NCBI GenBank assembly: GCA_037447655.1
Contig: JBBHKE010000044.1
Span: 186,001-250,000, forward strand
From: Zygnema cylindricum
Taxonomy: Eukaryota > Streptophyta > Zygnematophyceae > Zygnematales > Zygnemataceae
DNA: 64,000 nt
Reading direction: 5' to 3'
Positions 38,608 through 50,609 of the stretch are shown here, one piece after another (within the stretch, counting starts at the first letter, position 1; each line of letters opens with the position of its first letter). The translations under genes were made by a program, and so were the position numbers. The notes beneath the pieces are model-generated. The model saw only the letters and a program-made list of their open reading frames with translations. It was not told where the DNA came from and ran no database searches.

Positions 38608-41600
38608 TTGGTGGAGGTCGCTTCCGCCATAGAGGCTTTGGTGGAGTTACGACTAGACGAGAGGATCCACATTCCCTTGAGGCCGTTAACACCCCCGTCA
38701 CCATCCCTCGGAAGATCATCTCCTCCTCTTCAGTCTCACCTCACGGGTCCTATAATCGAGCCCCGAGACATTTCCGCCTCCTCTCCCTCTTCTTCTTTTT
38801 CTCCTGCTGTTGCTGTCCGTGGGTCCCCGGATCCGCCTGTCTTACCCTACAAATACGACGTTTACTCACCACCTTACGAGGTTCCCTATCCTCCAGCTCA
38901 GGAACTCCCCCTCCCGAGTCCTCACGAAGGCGACCGAGGAGACAGACACCATTCAAGAGACATACAATTTCTCCTCAAAACCTCCAGTCGTCCCCTTCTC
39001 TGCCACCACCGATTCCCCAAGGGCCGCCTTTAAAAAGACCTCACCTCCACATTCCATCGGTGGAGCAAGTTCTCAGGGAAGAATAATACTCTTCTGGATA
39101 TAGAGGAGTAGTGGGGAACATCCCTTCCAGAGATACTTCCTCTTTGGGAGGGGGATCCTCACCTTTCGGGCAGCGCCTTCTACCGCAGGAGGAGACGGTT
39201 CCGTACCCAAGGAAGAGGACACATGAGTAATCTCACCTGCCCATTTTGTCAGTCCCACGGTGCCTTCATCTTCCCATTTCTGCAATCTTGTTGAGGAAGA
39301 AAAAGAGATGGGGGACATCAGGATCTTTATGGGAGATAGCTCGGGGATCGCATTTTCCGATTTCGAATTGTTGTGGAAATCATTCACCCAATCTGAAATC
39401 AATAAATATAGGAGGGGAGTCATTCCGGATGACTTTGAAACGACACTCTTCCCAATGATGGTCAACTACCTTTTTGGAGGGGCGTTGGCCGATTACAAGG
39501 AGCTTCAACCTCTATTGATGGCTCCTAGCATCAAGATCTCAGATCCAGTCCTTGATGTTGCAGTTTTACAAGGGGAGGAAGACCTGGCTGCGGCCGCTGC
39601 GATCCTTGTGTCGGCTACCTTAACACCGGACATGAAACTCCAGGCACAGGGAAGAGCTTATGTGAACGAGCTGCAAGCCATTCAGGCAGCCCAGGTAGCA
39701 ACCCGCATGGTTGCTAATCCCAACCCTTGTACAACTCTGCTGAATATCTGGAGACTCCTCTACACAGAGAGGAACGAGTCCGCAATCAAGGATTTCACGG
39801 AATTTTGATGTTTGAAGAACGAGACTCCCCAGACTCTCTTTAATCGACTCTCAAGCCTTTGTCAGAAAACGAAATTGTCAACAATTGACCTTCCGACAAT
39901 GGCAACTAAATACTTCATCGTTGTCTGTAATTTATTTGGACCCACAGGGCAGACTGCTTTAGATAACTAGATTGCCAGATAGGCCATTCAGGACATCAAT
40001 CCCTCCGGAAAGGAAATCTCACTGGTGGCAATGATGTTATATGACCATTTCGTCCACAGTGAAGCAAGGGAGAAGGCAGCGACCGGCAAAGCCCGAGCAA
40101 ATTTGGTCGGATTCGCAGGGGAGACCTCCTTGAATGAGGAGGAACATGCTGAACTTCAAGCTTTGAAGAAGCTTAAAGGAAAGAAAGTGACTAACAGTGA
40201 GTCAGAACTAGCAATGGGAGCAGATGAGCGAGTATTTCTCTATAATTGCATGAATTGTCAACAACCTACTCATGGGTGGAAGCACTGCACAAAGAAACTC
40301 AAACCGAAACTGACTTTGAAACTTAAGGAATGGGAGAAAGAACAGGGATTTAGGACACAGAGACAACAACAAAGGCTCAAGGGAGGAAGGGGCGAGGACA
40401 AGACACCGGTAACCAAGGAGACTTACCGTCCAACTCCACGGAGCGAAACCTCTAAGATGTCCCAATCGCAGTTGCGGCAAATCAAACTTCCAAAGTTTGA
40501 TGACGCTCAAATCTCCAACGAAATCCAGAGTAAATATACCAGCGAGGGCCCAAAGTGCAAAGCTTGTGGATTTCTGGGGCACAAGGAAGGGCAATGTTTT
40601 CGGAAAAATGGAGTACCGAAGGAAATGATGCAATTTGCTTTGTTTACTCGAGAAGGAGAAACTGCCGTTAACCCTCTCCCTCTCCAATTTCTTTACCTAT
40701 GGGGGCGTCCACTTCTGCCCACGCCGGAGAGACCAGAGCGAGCCCTGGCTGCTCCTGCCAAGCTTACGCCAGAGATCATCATACAGCAGCAAAGTCAGCA
40801 GCTGGCCGCCATGGTTGCACAGTTGGCTGCCCTTCGCTTAATAGCTTCTCCCCGGCCTGCTTCTATCACAGTAGCGCAACGACTCCACAAATAGAATAAT
40901 GAGTTGTTACAGAAGCTCGTGGAGCTTGAGCTTCAAGGCACAGCGGGTGCCAACGATGACGACCTATTGGGCTAGGATTTGGAACCACCACATGCCCACC
41001 ATGCCCAAACTTTCATGTCCGGAGCTTAGAATGTTGGGGTAGGAGACAACAGCCGCCAACTACAAAATTCCACATCAATGCAACGACAGGATCGACAGAA
41101 AATGGGTCAGAGGGATCACAACCGGAAAGCTACCGAACCCTTGTCATTCACTCCCAGGGCCGTAATCTTGAACAACCACATCGGACTAGGACTCAAACCC
41201 GAACAACCGCCTTCTCTCCCTTCCAAACCTAAGTTGCCTCCCGGTTTCAAAAAATTACAAGAAAGAGAAACAACAGCAAGAGAAGGAGTCAATGGAACGA
41301 GAGAAGAAGGACAATCAGGACTGGTTTGAGAAATATATGGCACAACGACCGAAGAATGACAGACCCACAACACCACCAGTCGCAGAATCCGGCTTCAAAA
41401 GTGAGAAAGGAGAACAAGATCAGGATCCGCTGCATCAGAACTCATCCCCATCTTCACCGAAAGCAACCCTGCCTTCCTCCAAATCGGCGGTCATGCTAGT
41501 CCGGCACCTCATGCCATATGCCCTCACACACGTGAAGACTCTAGCATCCTCCCACAACCTGCCTGAAGAAATCCTCATTCAGGCATTGGGGGAAAAGATC

Positions 41601-42036
41601 CACTCCGGAAAGAGGGGGGTAGAATGGACCACTCCGCCAACCTCAGTATTTTTGTCCACCGAGCCAAAAACCCCTATAAAGGATAGAAACTACAAAGACT
41701 TATCAGTGGCTCTTATACTGAACCACACCGGGAACTTCAAGCTTAACGGGTACGAGGGATACCAGGACGCTGTGGTCGACAGCGGAGCTCTCCCCAACCT
41801 CATCACCACCTCCGCTTAGCAGAAAATGCCCGAACAACTCTGGCCCGAAATCTGCCCAAACAACATCCGCTTAAGCAGCGGCAGTCAGCCAGTCCATGGA
41901 ATTATCAAGGCCATGGAAGTCGATGTTTTCTGATGACGCAGGCCAACGGGTAAAAAATGAGCTTCCCTTCCTAATGGTGGAAGGGACTCAATTCAAAATC
42001 CTATTGGGAATGGCCACTTGGACCAGGTTAAATATG
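38608..42036 (+). pseudogene. Retroelement gag and aspartic protease relic, probably Ty3/gypsy-like
   Basis: Pro/Ser-rich N-terminal frame (38608-39030), then a capsid-like frame 39260-40894 broken by TGA at about 39806 and TAG at about 39968. Two CCHC zinc knuckles: CMNCQQPTHGWKHC (near 40249) and CKACGFLGHKEGQC (near 40557). A protease follows in another frame, DAVVDSGALPNLI (near 41770), then LPFLMVEGTQFKILLGM (near 41964), the ILGM block typical of gypsy proteases. RT and integrase are missing; the element stops where the minus-strand copia LTR begins near 42037. Related intact copies may exist elsewhere in the genome. Confidence 0.7.
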
Positions 42037-42389
42037 GTCAAATCGCGTCAACAACGAAACACAAAGAACTGCCGGTACAACTCACACGTACAGTCAAAGC
42101 TACATAAAAACAAATAGTACCTACATACCGTACACACCAAATGAAACATAACCTGGTCGTAGTAAAACTGAATCTCCAAAAATCCAAGGTATGCACTACA
42201 CGACTTAATACTTCGATCCAGCCTGGACCACTAAACTTCACATAAAGACAAAATTAGCCAGCCGCGCGACAGACCGCGACTGCCGACTACTACTTTGATT
42301 GAATAAGACAGACTAGTCGTCCGCGCGACATGCCGCAACGGTCGATTACAATCTTTGACTTAACAATCCCCCTCTCAAATTTGTAATCA

Positions 42390-43860
42390 TCACATCAACC
42401 CTAATTTAGGTCTCCCCTTCAAAAGTACATCATGAGCGGCGGCGTTTGTCAACATTTTAGCGGCTTCCTCCAACGTCGAAACATAAAAAAACTCAACTTC
42501 CTTTGCCGTGACCAAATCGCGTACAAAGTGCCACTGAATCCTAATATGTTTTGTCTTTTTGTGAAAGACAAGATTCTTCACGAATGCCATCGAACTCATG
42601 CTGTCACAAAATATTTTCATACAGCCAATTGAAATCCCCAATTCTCCAAGTAGTTCCTTAATCCAAATCGACACTTTAGATCTGTGGCATGTCGCCATGT
42701 ATTCTGCTTCAATTGAACTTAAAGCAACAGTTGGTTAGAGTCGCGAACTCCAAGAAATTGCCGCGCCGCCAAAAACAAAAGTATATGCCTGTGTCAAAAT
42801 CTCCACCCCAATCTTTGCAACAATATCCCACGCACTCCAAAGATGTCTGTCCAGAACAAAACAATAAACCAATCTCAACCGTACTTGCAAGGTAGCGAAA
42901 TATCCTCTTCACAGCCTCCCAATGAATCTACCAATCTCGACCGTACCTGCAAGGTAACGAAATATCCTCTTAACGGCCTCCCAATGAATCTTTTTAGGAG
43001 CCTGAAAAAATCCGCTCACGACAGAAATTGCGGTTGAAATATCGGTCTCGTGGCCACACTTAAATACATTAAACTTCCAATGGCCTCACGATAGGGCACG
43101 TGGACAGTTTCCTCCTCCTCAAATTTGCGATATTGAAGTTTTGAATCTAGTGGTGTCAAAACCGGCTTAGAATCCAACATAGCAAATTTTGTTAGTACTT
43201 CTTTACAATATTGCGCTTGCAACAATTTAATATCTCGATTATCATACCTCAAAACTTCCACTCCAAGAATATATCGTACTTCCCCCAAATCTGTGACTTA
43301 AAAATGTAGACGCATGTACTCTTTCAATTCCGAGATTCGTGTCAACTTGTCACATATCATCAAGAAATCATCCACGTAGACAGAAAATATAATTTGATCC
43401 TCCCCCTCACCTTTTACGTAAACTCCAGAGTCTAAAATTGTTCGGAAGAATCCAAATTCGGTATGGACCTTGTGTAATCGTAAATACCAAGTACGTGGTG
43501 CCTGTTTTAGTTTGTACAAGGACTTTCGCAGCCACCATACCTTCCCCTCCTTCGACACTACTCTCTTCGGAACTTTCATTTAAACCTCCTCCTCTAAGTC
43601 ACCATTCAAGAACGCAATCTCTACGTCCATTTGGTGAATGTGCTTTTTGCCGGCAGCGGCAATAGCAATAATCATCCTCAATGAATCAAACTTCACTACC
43701 GGTGTATATGTCTCCGTATAATTTATCCTGTCCCTTTGTTGAAAGCCCTTGTAAACTAACCGAGCCTTATGTTTTACTACTTCCCCTGATGCACCAGTTT
43801 TGGTTTTAAAAATCCATTTTGCATCAATAGCCTTTTTACCTTCCGGTAGGCTTACCTCCT
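42390..43860 (-). pseudogene. copia reverse transcriptase and RNase H
   Basis: KSLYKLKQAPRTWYLRLHKV, the catalytic box FSVYVDDFLMI (near 43375), EVRYILGVEVLRYDN, VLTPLDSKLQYRKFEEEETV and PYREAIGSLMYLSVATR. RNase H end: FCDSMSSMAFVKNLVFHKKT and KHIRIQWHFVRDLV. Several stops and frameshifts. Confidence 0.85.
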
Positions 43861-43993
43861 CAAAAGTACGGTTGTCAATAATTGAATGAAGTTATTTTTC
43901 CGACGCCGGTCTCCAATTCTTCTCCCAATTGCATGATTTTTTTGCTTCCATATACGATTGCTGATAGCCCGACTTGTTTTCGCATACTGATTG

Positions 43994-45292
43994 CTATAAA
44001 AGAAAATCATCCTCCATCTCCGCCGAAATAAAATAATATGAATTTTCCACATTACCATTACCATCAAAAGAAAGACGAGCCGGTTTCTTACCCCTATTTT
44101 CTCGCATACTCCTCCTCGGCTCAATTTCTTTCTCCTCCCTCGCTGGTTCCTCCTCAATAATATCCGGTTTAAGAGAAAGACTTCCTCGTGTCCGAAGACA
44201 TTCGTGAATTTTCACTTCACAAATACCCACCAATGTTACCAAAATTACATTCTCCACAATTTTACTTTTCCCCCTCTCAACATTGGAGGTGGATTCCGAA
44301 TCAATTTCCGTATCCGAACCCCCAATGTCATTAAGATCACCGATTTCAAATTCTTCATGAAAGTCAAGATTCGAATGTCGCTTAGCCGATCGAGAGATTG
44401 TGGATAATAAGTCCTCGTGAAAATCCACATTCCTCGATTCCTCAATGATATTTCGAATCGGGTCATATACTCGATAAAGACTTCCTTTCTCACTATATCC
44501 AACGAAATAACCACTCCAACTCCTCGATGCAAACTTACCCTTTCTCTTTTGTGCTTCAATATAAACCGATGCACGACATCCCCAAATCCGAATGTGGTAG
44601 AGAGTAGGTTTTCGTCCATACCACAATTCGTACGGAGTTTAATCACCCGAAGCCGATGTAATCCTCTGATTGCAAATATAATTCGCCGTCAAAATCGCAT
44701 GGCCCTACAAATTAATACTCCTCCCTGATCCATGTACCATGGATCGTACCATCTCTTGAAGAGTGCGGTTTTTCCTTTCCGCAACGCCATTTGATTTCGG
44801 TGAGTAAAATGCGGTATATTGGTGATAAATTCCCCACTCTTTACAATAAGGATCAAAAGCAAGAAATTCCCCTCCATTATCCAATCTAATAGATTTTAAC
44901 TTTCTCTCACATTGCCTTTCGACTATCACATGTCACTCTTGAAAACGTAAAATTGCTTCGGATTTGTGTTTTAGTAATATTATCCGTATGAAGCGAGAGA
45001 AGTCGTCCACCGCCACCATAATATATTTGTTTCCAACAATCGTCTCCGATTTCACATCTCCACATAAATCAATATGCATTAGATCAAGCAGATGTTTAGA
45101 TCTATGCGATGGATCCTTAGCCGGATGTGGCTTTCGGATTTGTCTCCCCTTACTACATCTCTCGCACCCGTTAATTTTCTCCCCCGACGCCAAGTCCAAA
45201 CCCCTTACACTTCCATTTTTAATCATGCGTCGCAAACTCCCCTCGGATGTGTGACACATGCGGTTGTGCCACAAAGTTAAATCGCCTTTCAA
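43994..45292 (-). pseudogene. copia integrase
   Basis: GAG-pre-integrase LWHNRMCHTSEGSLRRMI, CERCSKGRQIRKPH, core MHIDLCGDVKSE (first Asp), RLDNGGEFLAFDPYCKEWGI (second Asp), SPKSNGVAERKNRTLQEMV (Glu), then the C-terminal SWSGYFVGYSEKGSLYRVYD. Frames shift near 44930 and 44640. Confidence 0.85.
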
Positions 45293-45544
45293 ATCGGAAA
45301 TTTGTGAAATAATGCCACCAAAATTTGGGTGGGATTTCGGCCGACGCCATATTAAGCGACTATGGATAAAATCTGTGACCTCTCCTTCACCTATTTGTAC
45401 ACCATCAAATCGTACAATTTTTATTGTGGAATCTCCGTACGCAAGTATGGTGCCGCCCGCTCGTTAAATCTGCGGTACACTGCGAAGGTTCACTGAACCT
45501 TCAGGTAAGTGCAAAACATTAGTTAACTGAGTTTGCGTAACTTT

Positions 45545-46027
45545 TTATACCCCACGTGAGTCCAAACTTGGTAAATCTAACCGTACAATACCCACGGTAA
45601 TTATCGAACTAACTTGTCCACTTGCGACAGTAATTGGTTTTGGTACCGTGAGTTCGCGAAAATCGTCAAAGAGTGAAGCGTCAGTACAAACATGATGTGA
45701 CGCTCCAGAGTCAATAATCCACTCTTTTTCGTGTAACATAAAACATGCCAAAAGATCAAGCGACAGGTTAAGGGCGGAAAATATTTGCGCTTCGTCGCCT
45801 CCCTCAAAGTAATCGTCACCCATAAAGTGTCCTTCTCTTCCATGGCGGCCTCCACGACCACCGTGGCCGCTAACACGACCCGCACCGCGTCCGCCGTATT
45901 GACCGTCGCCGTTTCCTCTACTGCCCGCTCCTCCATTTTCAGCCTTTGAATAACATTTGGGGCTAATATGGCCCCATTTCCCGCAAAAATGGCATTGACG
46001 CTCCTTATCCAGGTAAGAAGTCACCAT
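45545..46027 (-). pseudogene. copia zinc knuckle and protease
   Basis: CHFCGKWGHISPKC is a CCHC knuckle and is followed by a Gly/Arg-rich stretch. EWIIDSGASHHVCTDASLFD is the copia aspartic protease with an intact D-S-G. Confidence 0.85.
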
Positions 46028-46262
46028 GTGACCAAGTTTTAGAACTTAAAGCAAGCAATATTGGTTATATCTGAATATTCGGGCTGGGAAGGAGATCTCC
46101 CGGCCCTTTCGTGTACTCTTCCCCCTCTTCCTCTCAGATTTCCCCCTCTTCCTCTCAGATTTCCCCCTCTTCTTCCTCCTCTTCTCCGAAAATAATTTAG
46201 AACGGGCGTTTCCGGTGTTGTCGCATTGAGGGATCGGGCCGGTTGGGTTCTCTTCGATGAGC

Positions 46263-47160
46263 TCAGGCGATTCGCCTCGGTCGATTTAAGAAATGTAATG
46301 ATCGAATCCAAGGTGTTGAATCCCTGGATAAGAGAATGTCCCGTAAGTGTATCATTTTCTCCAGTAAGGCATGGGTGAAGACTGATGCCTTATCATTCTC
46401 TTCAATAAATTTCCCCATATTTGCGAGTTGCTCGATAATAATATTAAATCTCTTTGCGGCCTCATCCATCGATTCATTTGGTTTCACTTTGAAAGATGTA
46501 TAATAGGTATAAATATGTTGCCCCTTGTTTTGAAGACTCTTCTCAAAATGATTTTCAAGGGCCACCCAACAATTATGGGTGAATCTTCAGGTAAGAAATA
46601 AATTGTGAATAGAAGTGCTACATGATTGGAATAAACCGCCGACGGCGGAAATATTTTTCTTTGTCCACACCTGATAAGCTCTCCGATCCGAGGTAGGCAT
46701 CTTGTCCACCCCTTTTACCACCTTCCAAAGGCGTTTTAATTTAAATTGGCCTTTGATATATTTCTTCCACGATTGATAATTCGTCCTCATCTCCTCCTCA
46801 TCTACTTCCGTATCAACGACGCTTTGTGTCGGAATAGGATCTCCGAAAAATGGGGGTCTCGAAACACAGTTCGTCTCTGAGATCCATTGATCAACATATC
46901 GGAAAAGACCATCCATCAGTTTTTGAAGACGATCTTCCATCGCGTCATCTTCCTCCTTCTTTTTCCCCTCATTCTCCTTCTTTTGTCTGAACGGATCGAC
47001 CGGGATGGCTTCCTCAACAGTTTTGCCGGTGAAAGAAAATGGAGTTTCTACTTCCGGATCCGATGATGATTCGGATTCGGTTGGATCCGGAGGTCGAGGA
47101 ATCATTGTAGAAGAAGAAGGCATCATAAGAGAAGGGGTATTTTTCTTCTTTCTCCCCATG
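46263..47160 (-). pseudogene. copia gag
   Basis: Begins MGRKKKNTPSLMMPSSSTM at 47160. It continues to WKKYIKGQFKLKRLWKVVKG (the SNY.WK..M gag block), then after a frame break KGQHIYTYYTSFKVKPNESM and AKRFNIIIEQLANMG. Organisation matches the gag at 51770-52570. Confidence 0.8.
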
Positions 47161-47814
47161 GCGGCCAAACTTGCCACCCTTCTACACCTCAATGGAGCAC
47201 ACAAGCTCCGATACCACTTGAAAGGATCTTACACAAAAATCAGAGTGCAAAACTACAGCGGAAGCATTCATAAAATTCACATAAAATTCACACGAGAGAG
47301 AGCTGTCCATAAAAGCCAATATATTTCATAGACATTTTCTCCCATAAAGATTAAGTTCCCCACTCCCTCTAAGCTGCAGTATATAGTACTACCAACCGTA
47401 GCGTCACAACTTCAAACTAAAACCAAACCAAACATAAAATGCGCACTGAGCGCCTGCCAATTGTATCGCGTCTATACGCGAAACTACAAAGTACTAAAGT
47501 ACTAAACTACCGTACGCAAAAGGGCTACAAACCAAACAAAACGTACACGCCAAACACTACAAAAACTGAAAAACCTGGTCGTCGAAAAACAGAATCTCCG
47601 CGAGACCAGGGAACTACGAAACAACCTACAAGACATAATGACACCAAACGACAACTGAACCTGGTCGTCGCAAAACCGAATCAGCGCGAGACCAGGAATC
47701 TACTAAAACGACAAAAGCCAAACAAGACCACACGCTTGACTTAAAGACAAACTAGCCGGCCGCGCGAAAGACCGCGACGGCCGATTTCAACATTGAATAT
47801 AACAATTAAGCCAG

Positions 47815-48356
47815 TACACCGCGCATCGTTATTAGTGTCATCGACACTAATTTGGGTTCTTAAAATTTTGATTTTTTTCCTCAAATAGGATACATGATTT
47901 TAATTTTTCTTTGACGTTAAATAAGGTACCGTACAAAATAGCGTAAAGGACGAATTACAATAATATCTAAATAGTGTGGTATACGGTCTATGTCAGACCG
48001 TACATAAATGTACTTTTTCAAGTGAAAATTTTACAAAAAATGAGTTAAATCAGACGCGCACGCATAGGATCGTGCGCTAAAAAAACGGGATTATTCTGAC
48101 ACGTAAACTAGTCTTACATGTACGAATATTTAAATTTCACGACGGCGTACGATTTTTAATATTTCGTACGGATACATATATTAATGTATATAATCGTACA
48201 ACTAATATTCCATTTTTGCTGTTCCCAAATTAGCATAAACGCCGAAATTAGAATACACCTTTTAAAAAAAAAAAAAAAAATCTTAATTAGCGTCAATGAC
48301 GGTATATTTACTTCCACACTATTTAAACTTTGACACTAATAACGATGCGCGGTGTA
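47815..48356. mobile_element. TACACCG-family MITE, 542 bp
   Basis: Ends TACACCGCGCATCGTTATTA and TAATAACGATGCGCGGTGTA are a perfect 20-bp inverted repeat. The interior is the reverse complement of the copy at about 18401-18944 (shared ATACATGATTTTAATTTTTC and AAAATGAGTTAAATCAGACG words). Confidence 0.85.
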
Positions 48357-48362
48357 GTAACA

Positions 48363-49661
48363 TCAGAATTCGAGCAAAATTTTGAACTTTAGTAGCCGTA
48401 CAAAAAAGTACAGTGGCAAAATTGTACACCAAAAGATAAATGATGCACTGTTAAAAATTTGTACGTGAAAGTCGCTCTTCAGCATCGAGAGTATTTCACT
48501 GGCCACGATATTTCTTTTTTCTTTAATGCTTCGAAAATTTGATATGAGTTCGCTTAACTTGTCATCCATTTTATTTCCTGATTTAATTGCCGAGTCTTCT
48601 ATTTCCAACGCTTGCTTCAATGCGCTGACATCATAAATCTCAGAAAAGCCTTTGGTAACTTTTCTTCTCTTTTGTACGCTTATTTGACACCCTCTTATTG
48701 ACGTACGAAAAGTGTACCGCTCAGAACCCGGAATTGTGGAAAAATCCACACTAAAAGCTATATAAAATTGGACCCACTAGCGTAACATCTGATTTGGTAG
48801 TACAGTGGTTAGTACATTCATAGGTATTGTGGTAAAATCCACACTAAAAGTTATATAAAATTGGACCCACCAGCGTAACATCTCATTTGGTGGCACATTG
48901 GTTAGTACATTCACATCCGCAGCGAAACGTCCCAGGTTCTAAACTTGGTCAGCTCAACAACCCCATTTCTGGAATAGTCCACTCCAGTCCCGATTCAAGG
49001 ATTCTTAATACCTCTTGTCCCCGATTCTAGGAATCTTAACACCTCTGTGGGCTTCACAAGCCGTTTTACACGAGTAAATAAAAAATGATTTATTCTTTTC
49101 CATGAGATAGTAGAGGTTTTTTTCTGTTACTTCATCCACCTCGCTCTCTCTTTGTTCAACTTCAACAGTTTGACTTTTTTTATAGTATTCATACGGATTT
49201 TTTAAAGCAGGTAGTAATTCTTATTTTAAAGAGGGCCCGTTTACTGGGTTGAGATCTACGGAAAGAAGCACAAAAGTCATCGCGGGAAAACAGAAACTTT
49301 TCAAGTGTTTCGTTATCCTTTTTATCGAAATGTGCCAGAAAAATTATAAAATATAATTGAACTTTACCTCGTTGACAATACCAACTAGAATTATGGTTTT
49401 CACTATTGTCCAAGTTTTCATGAGAATAGTTCTTGAGTGTATATGCTTGAAATCTTCCCAAACTTTTGATTTTTTAAGATGTTTGGGTCTATGTAACCCT
49501 TCTCTTCCAGGAAAAGGAATGGTCGCTTCAAACTCAACTTGAAACTCAGCAAAATCCATATAGCGGATTCTACTGTTTTTTTCTTTATCAAGAAAAACAT
49601 GTTTTTGATTTAAGTCAGAAATGCAAAATCCCGGAACTGAACACATAAACAATACCGCCAA
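48363..49661 (-). CDS. Possible exons of an unknown protein
   Basis: Two minus-strand frames look protein-like. 48749-48363 contains SALKQALEIEDSAIKSGNKM then LSELISNFRSIKEKRNIVAS, a plausible amphipathic coiled coil. 49661-49344 contains YMDFAEFQVEFEATIPFPGR then RPKHLKKSKVWEDFK. No family is recognised, no splice model could be fixed, and they may belong to a decayed element. Low confidence. Confidence 0.2.
48746..48920. repeat. About 88-bp tandem duplication containing a tRNA-like D-arm
   Basis: ATCCACACTAAAAGCTATAT...GGTTAGTACATTCA occurs twice (from about 48742 and 48837), with a handful of substitutions. Confidence 0.75.
48878..48950 (+). ncRNA. tRNA-like sequence, probably a SINE head or tRNA relic
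   Basis: TGGTGGCACATTGGTTAGTA resembles a tRNA D-arm/A box and CCAGGTTCTAAACTTGG forms a T-arm (5-bp stem, 7-nt loop starting TTC, near B-box consensus). The spacing of about 35 nt fits tRNA. The acceptor stem is not clear. A SINE tail was not identified. Confidence 0.35.
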
Positions 49662-50609
49662 CGCTATTTCATACGAAATTCACACTTTTTTCCTTATGCC
49701 AATTCTTTGCCTAGAGATCCTCTCAGCCAATATTCAAGGCTTCCTCCAGACACAAAAATCTCGGTTACAAAATCTTGGTTACTCGGTTAGAAAATCTTGA
49801 GTACTTGGTTCGTAACCAATCACAGTCATGATATTTAGGGTGCTTGAAAGGATGAAGCAACCGGGCTTCGGTTTCCAAAGAGGAGCAAATTTCGCGTCAA
49901 AGACTTTTCATAATGGATACATCCTTTCTATTGAAACGGCTTTTAAATGTCTTGAGAGTTTCTCAACAGTTCATGAGGTGGGCAAAATCATCTGTTAATT
50001 ATTTCATATGTTCTATGTTTAGCGGAACGCTATCATATATTACCTGTGGAAAAAACTTCAATTTTAGCCAGATATCACATGACAATGAGGATACCACTCC
50101 CTTTTCCTCTTCCGTGTCCCGATCTTGAATTTCCGCCTCGATGCTCACTCCCTCTCACCATCCTTCCTTCTCCCTCTCCCTGACGCTTCCCTTCGCCTTC
50201 CCTCCTTCTCCTTTCGCGGATCTATTCAGATAGCATAATATACGCGCGACACTCCAGCAAAAGACAACAATCTTTCACCGGAAGTTTTCCCCTTACAAAA
50301 AGATTAAATTTTCCCCCAAACGACTAAGTCCTAAATACTCTCTCTAACGAAAACAACAAGAACTACAAATTGTACGCGGCGTCGAAAGTACACTGACGCA
50401 CCAATCAAACAGTAGTACTTATGAAACTACATAAAGTACGCAATACTGTACGAAACAAACATACTGCCGTACAATACAAAAGTCTATCGTACACACTAAA
50501 CAGAGAAAACCAAACTGTAACTGACTAATCACACCACGCCACACAAATCACACGCTAACTAAATAATATATATTACGGCGCTCAACAGAACTTATTCGGA
50601 TGGGATTTC
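49662..50609. other. Unassigned; LTR-like stretch at about 50240-50588
   Basis: 50240-50588 has the composition and words (AACTACA, GTACG, ends ...CTCAACA) seen in the copia LTR at 47219-47804 and may be the 3' LTR of the next fragment, but direct identity is weak. 49900-50130 has short open frames of unknown meaning. Confidence 0.3.

Larger units (their letters stand above)
42037..47804 (-). mobile_element. Decayed Ty1/copia element, minus strand
   Basis: 5' LTR 47219-47804 (586 bp, TGTTATATTC...CCTTTCA), PBS at 47205-47216, gag-pol from 47204 down to about 42390, polypurine TTTGAGAGGGGGA just inside the 3' LTR. The 3' LTR is truncated at its outer end (about 42037-42365). GCCGCGCGA..GACCGCGAC words are shared by both LTRs. 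Open frames are interrupted repeatedly. Confidence 0.85.

Noticed and set aside
39073-39465. 130-residue minus-strand frame
   Set aside because: Antisense of the plus-strand gag relic with no recognisable domain.
40208-40687. 159-residue minus-strand frame
   Set aside because: Lies opposite the two zinc knuckles of the gag relic and is a shadow frame.
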